A stretch of 64,000 bases of DNA from positions 30,154,515-30,218,514 of the forward strand of contig OU015528.1 in assembly GCA_907165065.1 (NCBI GenBank). Direction: 5' to 3'. Made by a program: the position numbers and the translations under genes. This DNA is from Caprimulgus europaeus (Eukaryota; Chordata; Aves; Caprimulgiformes; Caprimulgidae). The notes beneath the pieces are model-generated. The model was not told where the DNA came from, ran no database searches, and saw nothing but the letters and a program-made list of their open reading frames with translations. Every line of letters begins with the position of its first letter. The stretch's first letter is position 1. Below are positions 34,501-49,500 of the stretch, one piece after another.

Positions 34501-37500
34501 GTAAGGTCTTAAACCCTAACTGGAAATGGAACTTGAACTCTTCACTGTTTTAAGCACTTTGATCTCATATTTTTCTGTTACTTCTGAGTCTGTAAAGTTT
34601 TCTTGATATGTCACATTTATGTGGAAATTGTGTAGTTGTAAGTTCAGTCAGTTACAGCGGTGGATTCTGAAGTTTTGACTCTTTGACAGTCTGTTAAGAA
34701 CTGTAATTGCTGAGTTTCTACCAGTGTTAAATTTATGATACAAATATGTGACAGACTTCCTTCCCCTTAGAAAGAGCTTTTAACTAAGAAATAACAGAAT
34801 GTATGTCCCAAAGCATTCCATACCTCATCTTTGCTTTGTGTGACAAATAATACCCAAGTAGGACTTTCCTAGGTGGTGCTGCTTTATAATGCAGTAAGAA
34901 TGGGAGCTGCAGAAAGAATCTGTGGGTTTTAAATTGTGCGGCTGATGATGTTTTGGGATTAACTAACGCGAGACTTATTTTTCTTCAGGGGGTGGGGAAT
35001 ACAAGTTATTAGACTTCAGATCCATGACTGTCTGTTGCTAGGTGGTTTTGACTGTTCCTGTTTGATAAGTGAATAAAATCCTGTGTGGTACTTCCCGAGA
35101 TCAGCACCAGCTACTGTACTGTACCAAGCATGAAAGCTGTATACTGTGATCAAAGACTGATTTGGTGGTTAGGTCTGTGATACGCCAGAATTGTTCTATT
35201 GGCAGGTATACAGATAAATGACATTGCTGAAAAATGTGTTCTTATTTTCACAATATATTTCTATTTGCCAGGCATAAAATATTGCCACCAACTAGGGATG
35301 TGATAGAAGCTTTCAGGGCACGTCTAAATTAAAGAGTATCTTTTGGAGCTTGAAATTACGAAGAATGAAGCAGTCTTTGGTACTGGCTTAGGTTGTGCTC
35401 GTGTTACTTAAGTAATCTGACGTTCCTGCTAGAAAACAATTCCCGTTGGACACTATACCCTTGTTTTTAATATGATGGGCCCTAAGCTTTGCTCTGTATT
35501 AAAGCACAGTAACGCTTAACTTGTAACTCTGGACTGAATTGTGTGGCACACACATAAAGCTTTATAGACTATCTTAACCCGCTAGTGACTGGAGTTTTGA
35601 TATCCTGTGCTGGGTGTGTGGGAAGCTGACAGCACTCTCTCTAGTGAATTGGAGTAAGAATTTTGTCTTATCACAAAATTGAAAATAATTTAGTGTGCTA
35701 AATAGGTTACTTGCTGTTTCTTACTGCTGAATGAAAATAATGTTCTGTCAGCTGCATCTGATTTGGTTAGATAATTTCAGTGCATAAGAAACCTTAGAAA
35801 TACAAGGAGAAGAATATTCATATTTAGCAGAAGTAATCGAGTTAAAAGGGAAAAGCATACACGAAAGTCCCCAGCCTGAATTCCAGTCAGGTTGCTTACA
35901 CAGATCCAGTCCAACAGTCTCAGCTTTCTAGTAGGCTTGTAGTCTCTACATTGACTCACATTTTTTTCTTTACTTTTAAATAGCAGTACAAACAAAATGA
36001 GTGCATGAGTGCAAATATAGCATGCCCATAACTGAAGAAAATTAACTGTTATCCAGCTCCCTGCACAGTTATAGGCATGCTTGTGCTGGTAGGAGAGGGG
36101 CAGGGACCGCATCCTCCCATGGCAGGATCAGCTTGGCCTGGCTTAGACCCATCTTGGGACGGGGTGTGCCCTCTGCTTAGCAGCTGTGTCATGGGTTGCA
36201 GGTGACTTTATGTTTTAGGATGTTCGCTGCTTTGGTAATATGGAATAGCAGGGCTGGAAAAGGAAGTGTTCAGCTTCCCTCAGCCTGGAAAAGCAGCACA
36301 GTTTTATCTTTGAATACTTTGGTCAGCTGAAGTGCTCTCTGGAGACTCCTGAAAGATAGCTTTTGATAGCCTCTCTGTACTGTTTCTTTTCCACACCTTT
36401 GTTTGAAACAGCAGCATTGCTTTTGTTTAACTGTTTATTGAGTTGTGTATGCCTTTGGCATACTGACAAATTATAAATTAACTTACTGTACCTAGGAAAA
36501 AGAATAGAATATGATTTTGCAATCTTATTTTCCTTCTTTTATAAGTAACTCTACTTGCAGACAAGTAGCCTTACAAAATTCTTTGGGTAAAAGTTAAAGA
36601 ATCCAGATGTGAGTGACTTCTGGGTAAAGCAAACTTCAAGTTATTTAGTTACAGTAGAAGTGGTGTGGACTAGCAGAGCCAAGAGATAGGATTTGCCCTT
36701 TCTGGGTGGCTCTCTGTTGTGTTCTCTAAACACGGGTTTTATTAGTACATTTCTTCCTTTGGAGTCCACTACTGTCTGCACTCAGTGACAAATGTGACAG
36801 TTTTATCCCCTGGGTTAAATCATTCTTGTTTTGAAACGATGTGCTGGTCCTGAACACATCTTAGAGCTAATGCCAAAAAATTAGTTGGGAAGTTTGTCCC
36901 GTCAGATTTTGTTGGGTAGCTGTGTGGAACTACATATGAGGATGTATTGCAAAATTTAACTGATCTGTATCTTTTTAACGTATGTTTAATTAGGTTTATA
37001 ATGTCAAAGTGATCATTAGGATTCCTAATGCAACTGGAAAGGACAGTTAAAAAAATTAGGTGTGAATATTAGAGGAGGCTAAGAAAGAAAATGACATGGT
37101 GAAATGCCTTGTGATTTGGGCATTTGAGTGGCTTGGTGTGTTTGCTAGCATTGATCAGTTTCTGAGAGCTCTGTGTTCATGCTACTCTTGCAGTAAAAAG
37201 GTGAACCAAACAGACCTGGCAAAGAACAACCCTTTGTGTGTAGACCATTTTCTGTAGAAAAAAAAAAAAAAAAGTTTGTGGGTTTTCTGCTTTATTTTTT
37301 GATTAAAATGGGTTAAATAATTCTAATGCTGTAGTCTACAGAGAACTTAACCTGCACTGAACTTTCCAGGCTGGTTAATTTTCAGGTCTTCACAGCATTA
37401 GTTCAGAAGGGTGCAAATAATGTAGAGGGTTTTTTTGTTTACTTTAATGTTACTTTCACCTAACTAATATTTTGAAGATTCTTTTGCAGTGCAGAAACTA

Positions 37501-40500
37501 CGCTTTGTAAAATACATACTGTCATAATTATGCAGCTTGCACTCAAGCCTGTGTTTTGTGCATGTGACCGGAGATAATTCTGTAGTTGCCAGCCCATAAC
37601 TTGAAACAGCCCATCCCTAATATTTCCTACAGTTCCTTTTATAATTCCTGATCTTTGTGAGCTGCTATGTCTGCTAGCTTCATATCCATTAATTTTGCAG
37701 TGTTTTTTATTCAATGTTGGTCTGTGTACAGTATTATTTTTTCAAAATTCTATTTTTAAAAGGGTACTGTTATGTGTAGGGGACTGTCATCTATTAAAGT
37801 GTGTTCTGAGCTTCAAGATTTATTATAAATCCTAAATTTAGTGTTATCAATTTAATCTTTGATAGGAATTGCCTTGTGTTAAAAAAAATGATTCACGTAA
37901 TGCATATACACCCAATCTCTTCATCATGTAATACCTTACAATTTAATGAATGAAAAAAAATGAATCGTTTTCTGTATCTCAGTCTATCTGTAAACTTTTC
38001 AAGTTAGACTTCAATGCAGGATTAAGGTGCCTAACTTTGGATGTCTGAACTCCCTTCATTAATTGTGCAGGCTCAGTTTGTTATGGAAATACTGTCAATA
38101 CTGGCAGGGAATTGATTTAGTCTATCACCTACACATTGGGTGTCTTTGCCACTGAGGTTACATTAAGGTTTCTTCCTTGGCTTCCAGCAGCTGGTCCAGA
38201 AGAACCTGTGGTCTTCTGCTGTCTGCATGTAGTTGTCCTGGATACAGAGGTGTAAGCTGAGACCTCTGTATTTGGCTCCTACTAGTGGGTCAGCTGAATC
38301 AGCTTAAGGAGAGGCTTTAAGAATTAAGGAGCATTCAGTAGAGACTGAATATCCATTGTTATGGAAGTCTAAATATTTAAATTTGTGCATAATCTCTGAT
38401 TGAATCCCCATCTGCCTCTTGTGGCTTCCTGAAGATTATACGGGAAACATGTAGCAGAAGTTGGAAATTCTTGGTGACTCCAGTTCTCAGATAGTGAACA
38501 TACTGTTGACTATTGTTTCTTTTTACCAAGTGCCAGGCAAACAAGTATTGCTGTCTCTGACTGGGTGGCTCTGAATAAAGTATTTGTGGCAAAGCCTCAG
38601 GAGTTTCCTGGTCCCATCTGTTCTGATCAACAAGCTGAAGGCAAAATTAGTTTGAACTTCAAGTGTAAATCTCCTAAAGCTCTGAAACAATGGGTTTTTT
38701 TTTAATTTTCTTTTTTTTTTAAGTGTAGAATGATGATTGTGATGACAAAAGTATGTCAGGAAAATTCAAGTGCTTTACTTCAGTGGTTTGTAATCAGTTG
38801 TATTGTACTTGATGGATCACTCGGAAATCCATTAATGGCAGACATGGGATCTCTCAAGATATCCATACGCTACATATATATGTTTTATATAGAAAATATA
38901 GTGTGCATGTGTATATATAACTTATATAATAGAATAGGGTACATCCTGATTCTATATGACTGTAGAAGAGAGAAATATAGCTTAAGAATTTGTTGCTAAT
39001 TGGCTGTGTTTCTTCTGGATTAAGTCTTGGTTAGCTTTTTTCTACATCAGTGCTATTCAGTAATGAATTGTTTTATGTTATTCATTCTGATTTGTTCTGT
39101 TGATTTACATGTGAGGGTTTTTCCAGCTGAGGTGTGATATTTTGATTGTCAAATGAAAACTTCTGATATTAAATATTTGTATTTCATTATCTTTACCTCC
39201 ACATTCACGTCAAGTGAGGTACCTCCAGAGGCAACAGCTCTGAAGCAATTTAGATAACACTGGCACTTCTAGCATTATTGATGATTAACCAGGATTCTGA
39301 ATTGGCTGCTGATACTGCAGGCTGACAGTTTCGGAAGGTTAATGGACCGGAGAAGGAGTCACTCCTGTCAAGTGAAAGCGTATTTTTAATATGAGAGCAA
39401 CTAATATAGTTGAGTCAAAGCTGGAAAAGAAAAAGGTTGTGTGTTTTTTTTTTAAAAAAAACCAAACAAAACAAAAAACCCAAAACAAAACCAAACTGCC
39501 ATATCATAAATCTTGAATTGGTAGAGAAAGTGCATAATAGAATCGGTTAATGCTTTTATTTTTTTCTCAAAACATTGGAGCTCTAGTAGTTGAGAATGGC
39601 ACCATAATTGAGTAGAGTCAAGTCTGTCAGGAGTGAGAGTTTGGTGTCATCAGTTGTTGTACCTGTTGTTGGGATCAGAAGTGTACACTATTTATTTCCT
39701 TCATTGAGCACAAGTAGGTCACGATATAGAATAAATCAGAGCAGTTTTGCTTCTGTCTCAGGTAAAGTGTGAACAGCTGAATAAACTACTTTGTATATGA
39801 ATAGAGGCTGACAGTCTGTTTGCAATTTCTTGTCTTTATATGCTAAATAAAGGTAATACAAACAAAATCAGCAAATATATTAATTTATTGGTTAAAAAAA
39901 AAAAAGTTAATCAGGCTGTTCAACAATTCATGTAAATAACACATTCCAAACTTTGAAAATTGGAAGACTGTAGCTGGTTTTGTACTGAAGGTTTTGTGAT
40001 GGTGGAAGTAGTTTACTAAAATACAATTTTCAATTTATAGGAAAATTAATACTATATTACTGTGTTTGCCAAGATTCTGTGGAAGAAAATGAGAAACTTG
40101 TGCAGGAATTGTAGAATATGAAGTGATTTGAAAGAAGTATTATTATTATTGCTTTCAGCATTCCCTGCTCCCTTTCTTTACTTTTACATACATCCAGAAT
40201 GGAGCACCCACCTGAACAGGGATTGCAAACTGCTTCATGTTCACTACAGCCTTACTTTACGAAGCTGTGGACATAAACAAGTCCTCCCCTTAGTCCTTCT
40301 TGTTTTCCATCCCCCAGTTATCTTGATAGACCTCCAGTGAACTTACTCCATCATGTCAATACCTTTCTTGCACTGGGGAAGCTAGAACTGGTCATACTAC
40401 TCCAGCAGCAGTCCCACAGGAGCCGAAGAGAGGGAAGGACTCTTCCCTCAGCCTGCTGCCTATGTTCTTGCCAAGACAGCCCAGCGTGCAGTTGACCACC

Positions 40501-43500
40501 TTTATTGCAAGGAGTCACTGCTGGCTCTTGGTTCCACTTTGTTGTCCACCAGAACCCTGGGTCATTTACTGCAAAGCCAGCCCCGCAGCCTGTATGGGTG
40601 CATGGGATTGGACTTTGCATTGGCCTTTGTTGGACTTCATGAGGTTCATATCAGCCCTTTTCTCAGCTTGTCTTTGGCTTTATCTGGCCCACAATGTTGA
40701 GCAGTACCCTGAATTTTATATTGGTCTGCAGACTATGTCTTTACCCAGGCTGTTAATAAAGATGTGAAATGATATTAGCCCTAGTACCCATCCCTGAGGA
40801 GCACCAGTAGTAACTGGTTACCAGCTGGACTTTATAGTATTAGTAATGACCCTTTTGGCCAGCCTTTCACCCACTTTACTGTCCACTTATCCATATCTCA
40901 CCAATTTGACTGTAAGGATACAATTGGAGATGGCATCAAAGGCTTTGCTGTAGTCAACATGTAAAATATATAGTGCTTTCCCCTTACCCACACAGTGCAT
41001 CATCTTGTTGTAGAAGACAGTCTGGTAGATGAGGCTTGTGCTAAATTAATGTTGGCTCTTCCTAGTCATCTTCTTCTGCATGTGCCTAGAAATGGCTTCC
41101 AGGAGGAATTGTTCCATAACCCTCCCAGGGAGTGGTGTGAAGCAGACTGGCCTGTAGTACCTTGAATGCCCTTCCATGCCCTCCCTTGAGATATGTGAGG
41201 CTCTTACCTCTCCTCACTTTGATCCTGATAGAGGGTGGCCTTTCAGTGATGTTGGCCCTTGGGTACATGGGCTTTTGTCTGTCCAGTTGACATGAAGTAC
41301 TTGGTTCATGTACTCCCTGCATGTATCTGCCTTTACGCTGGGTGGTGCTCTGTTCCAGACGCTGCTGGTAGGCTTTGCTCCAAGCCAGTAGAATGTGAGC
41401 AAGCTCTAATTCAGATATATTAAGTCATTCAGTATATAAGTCAAATATTCCTGTGATTGCACAGTGCTGTCAGATCACAACTGGCATTTCACCAGTGTAA
41501 ATCACAAGTAGAATGAGCATATATAAAAGAGAAGGATCTGGGCAGGGATTGTACTCCCGGGGAGGAAGGTGAAAACACAGAAGGCGAGTACAGTGCTTTT
41601 TCACACAAATGTGGTATCCTCAAGTGCTTTCATGAGGCTGATTTAGTGTGTAGCTTTTTCTGAGTGTGTTCTTTTCCAAATAATAGTTTAGCAGTACAGT
41701 AATGGTCCAGAATGTGCTATTGCAAAGCAAGCCAGAATAACAGTGAAGTGAAACGGTACTTTAGACAGGAAGCTCTCTTATCTGAAGTATTGGATGTAGA
41801 GTTAGTGTTCCAGTTGGAAAGGCGGATAATGATGAATAGAAAAAAAAATGCTCTTTTTATTTCGTGTAGATGTGGAAGTGACCGTAGATTACATATATCG
41901 CTCTCATCCAATCTTATTAAAAGATTGGCAAACAAAGGAATGTAAATACCAACACAGACCATCATTCCTGAAAACATTCCTGAATGCTTTTCTTTTTAGA
42001 AGGGAGGAATCAAAAGTTTGTGTAGTAAGAGCTGCAAACCTTGCAGCAATTTTGGTATCTCCAAAGGTAGCAATTTGCTCAGAACATACAATCAAAACAC
42101 AAATGGTCATTCAAAGCACTAGTGGTAGAAATTCTTTATTAACTTTTGGTAACAATGCTGTCACATTTAGAAGTTCATACAAAAATATATTTAACATTAG
42201 ATCAATCCTTTTTAGAAATTAGCACATGCCTTGTTACATTAAATATCTTCATGTATGTATATAATTTTGGGGGTTTTTTTGGTTTGATTTGGTTTTTTTT
42301 TTTAAAAAAAAAAAGTGTTGACTTCTGGTCCTGATTGTGAGATACCAGTTTCTTTGAAGATCAGTAAGTTGATCCTTTTTAAAACCTTTTTTATTTAAAC
42401 TTTAAAAATTGCTGATGCAGCAGAGACAGTAGGTGTTTTTTTCACTTCCTGAAAAGGGTCACTGGTGAGAGAGATTTGAGATTAGACTTTTGTGTCATCT
42501 CTCACTTATGAAAAGTTGTTAACTGTGTTGTTATTTTTCAGTGAAAGAAGAGTAGCTTTTCACGTTTGCCCCAGAGTAAGGATAAGTCCATAGGGATTAT
42601 TGTGGAGCAACTGATATGCTGTCGGATGATGTCCCGGCTGACCCCTCGGTTACCTTGCTTCCCCGTCATATGCATTGCAGTAGAGTTCCATGATTCTTTT
42701 GCCTGTGAGTAGACCAGTAAATCATTACACAATTACCTGCTCAAGCATACACCATGCTGTGATTCCTTGTGGCCATTCTTGGGCTGTCAGGTAACTCCAT
42801 GCCATCCTCATGGAGCTTCCATAGTGTCCCTGGAAGACAGATTTGAGGAACTGGTGCCTTTCAGATGCGCTTACTGCTCTGCTGCTGAGATGGGTGGCTT
42901 GCCTTTACATCATCCTGAACAGTAGCCAGTAGAACTGCATACCCCAATGCTATTTGTGAGTTATAGATCTTTATATATGTGAACACAGAGTGTAAGGTGG
43001 AGAAATTTACCTCTTGAATGTTACCTCGACAGTGAAAAGTGTTGATGCTGCTTGAGGATGGGTTAAGTCTTTGCTTACTGAGTGCCTGAGCAGAAATTAC
43101 CCATCTCTGTTACATGGTTGGTGCTTTTGGCTCTATAGAAGGGGTAAAATTTAAAAAAATTTGGAAGGTGTGCACAGCTCATCTAATGACAAGGAAGCTG
43201 AAGTTCTTCTCAGTTTAAACTGAGGACTGAGAAATTTGTGAGGAGGCAAAGAGTTTTGTATCTGAGAAACTTTTAAAGCTGGGTTTGAAAGTCTCTATGA
43301 ATTTCCGCATCCTGGTCTCTCTTGTGCAGAGAGCCTCTGTCTACAAGGTAGCTTTAGGGTGAGGTTCTCGAGGAGCTGTGAATGTTGTTGTCAGACTGTA
43401 CCTTGGGAGAGGAGCTCTGAGGCATGTAGGTTGGTGTTATGCACAGGCTTCTTTTCAGTCTCCTTGAAACTGCGCTATGTGTGTCTTGATTTTTTTTTTT

Positions 43501-46500
43501 GTACATAAATCTTCCATTTGATTTCTGTGAAGGGTGATTTCCACATAACCAGCAAATACTTGGTAAATTCCAATGAAGCAGGTAGATGATGGCACAAGTG
43601 CTTGAGCCCAGAGTGTCCTGTTGAATTTTGCTGTGAGATTATTAACTGTTTGATTAAAACCAAATCAAAGTACTGGAAGAGACTGACTTGAATATGTGCT
43701 ATCACTGGAAGCCAGTTTCTGTTCTTCATCAATATTTCCCCTCCTCAAAGTGGATGCTGTAGTTGCTTCAGAAGAAACATGAAGCAAAACTCAATAATGG
43801 CAACTGTGTGTTTGAGACATTTTATTTCCGTTCATTTCACAGTTATTAAAGTAGCAGAATAGGAAATCTGATTGACTGAAAGTTTCAGGTACACTTGAAC
43901 TTTGTTATGGTACAGAAATTGCATGTGTTTGCTTCTTTTTAAAATTAAAGAGATAACTGCCTGGCTCATTAGAGTGCTATTAAATGTGGTGCTAAGGGAA
44001 ACTGATAATGTTACTTTTAAAAGTGGTGACTGCCTTAAAAACATAGTGCCTTATATTTGTGTGAAAGTAAATTATCATATTTGTACCCATAAATACGCAG
44101 TATGATGCTGGCCATCTCCTTTTCTAATGGGGCAGTGCCCTGGAGAGTGCTGTAGTAACTGATGTAAATTTGTAAATGTGAAATCTAGTAATATCTCTTT
44201 TAATTTGCCAAGTTAAACTGATGCAATCCAAGTACACTTTTATATTTATGTATACAGACTAGCCAGATAACTGTTTATAGTCTTTCATTTTTTTCTACTG
44301 CTTATTTGTGGTCAACTGACGTAATTTTAACGTTAATGTGTGATCTTTTGTACATATATAGTGGAGTATTGTGGGGTGGTTTTTGTTGGGTTTTTTTTTT
44401 AATGTGTGCGATGTTATACGTTTTTGACTGTAAACGTTTTGAATTGGGAGTCTAAATATAAATGATAGCTTAATGCAGATAATCACAGAAATTCCTATAT
44501 CTTATGGAGAAAAACTGTTATATTCAGAGCAGTAGTAAAAAGTCTAATAGCTGTTGTTTTACCTTAGTTTTTTAAAAGACCATGCTATTTTATATAAAGC
44601 TAGCATGGAAGCAACTAACGAGAGATGTTATGTTTGAAATAATTTTTTCCTTCTTTGTGCAGAGTGCAGTGTTTGCAAATGTCTTGCATGTGGGAGGCTT
44701 AATATTTCTTTGATTTAGAGTTTGTCACTCCTGACAAGAAAGAAATTGATTGCCAGTAGATGTGATGAGGTTTAGTTTGAAGATAATTGAAGTTGGACTG
44801 TGACAAATCCTTCATGTTAATTAATAGGAACAATTTGTTGTGACAAGACCCCCCCAATTAGCTGACAGGTTATAACTGAAGAACAACAAGGATTGACTTA
44901 AGACACTTCAGCACATTAAGTTAACGTAATAAAAATAAATGAGAACTGCACTCGGCATGCCTCATTTTAATTATGTGAAAGATATATTTGCATGTTGCTT
45001 TTTGCTCATTTGAACATGTTGCATGTTAGTTCAGGCACTGTGGATATTATTCTGTCTATATTTTTAAAGTAGAAACACTATGTTCAGCAAAGCTTAAATA
45101 ATTCTCCAGAATGTCACAAATCTCTTCAGTGATCTTAAGGCAGTATTTAGTCTTTGTTGTTTTGGGAAGTTAAAAAAAAAAAAAAAAAGTGGAAAATTTC
45201 AGTTCTGTATATCTAATTTAGCTAATTTGAAAAATATGTATATCAACTCTTAATTAAAATATTTTCTTATGAGTTTATATAGTTATCTTAACCTAACTTT
45301 TTGGGCAATCTTGTTGGACTAGTGTTTTGATGGAGGGGAACATTAGTACTTGGTAGAACTTCATGTACTGTTGCTTTCATATTTTTGCTGCCACAGCTTG
45401 TTTGCTTCTCTAATCTTTTATCTAGTGATGACACACTTCTTTAAATAGTATCAGAGGAAAAATTGAAAAGTTTAGTGTGGGAAGTATGCAGAAATACGAA
45501 GCTGAAATAAAAGGACAAATGTACTTTCAAGTTTGGCAGAAAAGTATTTTCCAGCAATGTGTCCCATTGTTTGGGAAAACCTGTTGCATTTGTTTTGGTG
45601 CACAGTGTAGAACATGATTTCTTTAATTGTTTCCAGAGGTTTATAGCATATTAATAGAATTAAAAAAAAATGGAAAGGTGCCACTTGTGATGTATTTTTG
45701 TGGTTTGTACACCAAGCTTGTCAGAAATAATAATTTTGAAATGCAAAGCCTCAATGTTATATTGTCTTGATTTCATTAGAGAACATGACTTTAGTGATTT
45801 ACGCTGGGAAGCATTTGTGGACAGCTGAAGTGAGAATAGCTGTTTTCTCGCAGCGGTGTGTGACCTCCTCGGTGATCCCTGCTCAACTCTGCAGCGCCCA
45901 GCCGGTGCCCGGCCGGCCTGTGCACGCGCGTCCCCCAGCCTGTGCGCCCACAGTCCCGGGTCGCGCTGGAGCTGTGCACGGGGCAGGGGGTGCTCTTGGT
46001 CTGTCAGGTCATACTTACAGGCAGGGGAGAGGAACTCGAACTCATGGTGTGGGTTGTGTGGTGTGTTGGGAAGAATGGAGAGTATTCTTAGGAAAACTTC
46101 ATGGTACTGCCCTGGGGTAATTTGTACAGGGCATTTGGGAGACAAAAACCATGGGGAAATGAGTTTCATTCTGCTACTTGTTGTTTGTGAAAGTGTTAGC
46201 TTTCAAATGGAAAATACTGCTGCTTGACTGGAAGAACAATGATAATATTCAAGTGTTGTGTACCACATCCAGTTTTTTAACTGGAGTTTATTGCTTAAGT
46301 GTTAAGTATTAAGCACTGTAATAATTACTGATGTTCTCGGTTTCTTCAGTATTTCAACCTAATGAATGTGACAGATTATATATCATGGTGATTGTTTCAG
46401 TTTGAAACTGTACAGAGACTTTGTAACAGTTTTACTAGTGATTTTTCTTTGCATTCATCAGGTTGGAAAGAAATACAATGAGAATCATGATTTCTAAAAA

Positions 46501-49500
46501 TTCTGAAACACAGAATATTCCTCTTCCTGTGGAATTTTGGAAAGGAATTCCAGAAACTACAAAGATTCCACTTATGCATTAGCTCTGCTTACTGAAAACA
46601 CTACAAGACCATTTTTGCTCTGAGACTATACATTTTTCATTTAACTTCAGCATTCTTATTTCTTTCCAGACATTGATGTATGAAATAGCATCTAAACGAT
46701 TTATTTTCTTCTCTTCCAGGCTGCTGAATCAGGAATAATAAAAGTAAAAACAATAGCTGCACGGAACAGTGATATTTTGGCAGGTAATTACTTGGATTGC
46801 AATGGGAAAAATAAATTTGAGTTACAGATCAAAATGTTGAAAAGATGTTTACCATATGTGTAATAATAAATGTCTTTTAGTGTGTGCTATATCAGTGATG
46901 CTTTTCTTTTGGGCACCTAGCAGAAAATGCAGTAGCGTGAGAATTTTTTAATACTACTTCTATTTCATGTTAGTGCCGTACTGATAGTGAGGAAGGTCTC
47001 CATTTTCAGTTGTGGCTCTACAAAAGTAATGATCCACTTAGAAAAACAGCATGAAATGCTTAGATGCCAAATTCTCAATGTTTTATTCTCTGCGTTCACC
47101 ACAGCTGTTTTTCAGTGCTCTGTGTGGAGTTCTGCGGTATAATCCTCATCTATGTATTTAGGATGGGAGTCTAGCCTTTGGAGACTTGTACCTGGCAGGC
47201 AAAAACCCATCTTAATCTGAGACAAGGTCATTCAATTTAAGGTGTACCATTGCCTTGAGGGACAGGAGATATCTTGCGAGTTGCAGCTTTGTAAGTGCTT
47301 AAAACAGTATCTCTGACTTTCTTCAGCTTTATTAAATAGCATGTAAGTTGATGGCTTCTTACTAATTGCTGGTAAAGCCTTTGGCCAGATTTGAATGTCC
47401 CTGTATTAATACTTGAGTAGCTACCCCAGCTGTAGTCAAAATCCTTAAAATGCTAAATTATTTGAAAGGTCCAAATGGAATAGATTTAAAACTATTTATT
47501 GTTTTGAGGTATGTAAATCAGGTATTGGTAAGGAGGCACTTTTCTAGAATTATTTGAAGTAGCAATCCCACCCCTCAGTATTTCACTTTAATGCCTCTTT
47601 TTTGTTTATTTTCTTTGTTTTTACTGCTGTCATGAATGCTGACATAAGTGGGAAAACTATGCCAGGTAATGTCAGCTATATCAAAATGCGCAAATGAACA
47701 AGAGAAATCTCTAGTTAGCCATTTGGGAAGCTGTCAACATTCTTTGGCATATTACTGTATAAAGAACTCTATATTGGAGAGCTAGTTTGTAATCCTATAA
47801 AATTCTTTGGTTTTTGATCTTCATTTCGAAGTGAAGAGATGTGAAAGATCACTGATTTTGTCCATGGATAGGCAGTCTTTGCTTTAGGAGGGAACACTTT
47901 CTGGTAGTTGGTCAAATTTGGTTAGTACTTTTTGTTTGGAAGGTTTAAACTAGAGTGTAGTATTTATTTCGTTCATCAAAAAACTGGGCAGATTTGTTGT
48001 TTTGAGGCTTGGAAACCCAGCAGGTACTAAAAGTTGCTTTGATTAGTTAATCTTTGCTAATAGGGTAATAACTTTTTTTGTAGTAAGATGCTGCAGAACA
48101 AAGAGGAACATATGCTTTGCTTGCACATTATCCTAACATGCCACAGTTTAAACATAGTTCCATAACACAGTTCCAATTCTTTATGGGCTCTTGTAGTTTT
48201 TGAGGTTTCAGTTGTAACCTAATCTTGTAGAAAAGTTAATGTCAAGATGGCTTTTGTCTCCTCTCTGCTATTTAATTTTTTTTTTTAGAAAGATAGTAGG
48301 TATACTTTAGTAATAATAAAGCTGCAAAAGGCTACTGTAATTGTGAAATCTAGTGAAGTACTTTTTGACTGCTAGATGATTTAGGAACATCTACTAGACA
48401 TTCTAATAATCTAAATAAATATTGTGATCAGAGAATGATTTTTCTTTGTATTTTGATGTAAAATGTCATTTCACTAAAATAAATCAGAACTGTATCAGAT
48501 TGTTTTGAGTAAGTTGACCTGATGCTTTCTTGAAGTGTTACACTGTGTAGGATTATAATTATTGCATCTAATAATAGATGCAATCTTAAAATTACAAATA
48601 CACAGAGTTAATATTATGCCTGGTGAGATGTATTTAACTTGCCAGAACTCCAAGTTATTGATCTAACTTCTTTCTTTCTCTTGGAAAAGTTGAGTTGAGC
48701 AGTTTCAAAGTCTTCATTCTTGGCAGTCTGTACACGCTTTACAATTTATTTATGAAGGTTTGAGTAATTCCAAAAGAGAAGTCAGCTTGTGCTTCATATC
48801 ACAGGAGATAAATGTGAGAAATTATTTCCATGTAGCTCTGACATTCATACTTTTGTTTTAGGAGTTCTTTTAAAACATTAGGATTCAGATCTTGCTGATG
48901 GAATCAAGGACTCATTTTTACTTTCCCAAAACTTCTTTTTTGATGTAGTTCATTATGATAGGTTTCTTTTTGACTATATCCTTACATAATTTTGGTAGCA
49001 AAATGGAATCAGACCTGAATATAAGAAAATCCTTGTGTGTTTTCAAACTGAAGCTAATATCATGATTGGTACCAAATCAGATCTACAGAACTTTAATTTT
49101 TCAGCTTCATAAAGTAAAAATTCTTGTACAGATCCTATTCTGAGATTATTGTTTTTAAGGGATTATAGAAAAAATACTGTAAAAGGTTTATATTTTTCTT
49201 TGTCTTGTTATTTGTTAACTCTTATGTTATTTTTGCCATTCAGAACTTAATCATGAGTCTTATGTTAAGGAAAAATGTTTTGTGGTATCTTTTAGAAATT
49301 TTGCTTTCTTCTTTCTGTGTGACGGTTAGAATTTAATGGCAATTCAGAAATTTATATGAGTGGAGAAGCATTTGTACACATGTTGGCGTGAGCTTTCTAG
49401 GCTTTGTTGGCCATGAATTGTAGGTGTTTGTAGACTATAAGGGTAGCTTAGACATCTAGCTCACGTGTAGACACTGACAATTAGATGCCTAGATTACACA

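Larger units (their letters stand above)
31516..46719 (+). other. MON2: MON2 intron 1 (15.2 kb)
   Basis: The largest intron in the window. The first 700 bases belong to the CpG island. It contains an imperfect tandem duplication (32904-33000), an A-run (37258-37274), a TA-rich patch (about 38868-38935), a minus-oriented CR1 copy (about 40280-41185), another A-run (45172-45188) and an isolated GC-rich patch (45845-46050). No exon-like segment with family support was seen elsewhere in it. Confidence 0.8.

Noticed and set aside
40351..41402. Open frames of 62-101 codons in MON2 intron 1
   Set aside because: They overlap a minus-oriented CR1 copy and show no intact reverse-transcriptase domain.
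45660..46227. Open frames of 169 (minus) and 123 (plus) codons around the GC-rich patch
   Set aside because: They overlap each other, have no recognisable domain, and their length is favoured by local GC content.
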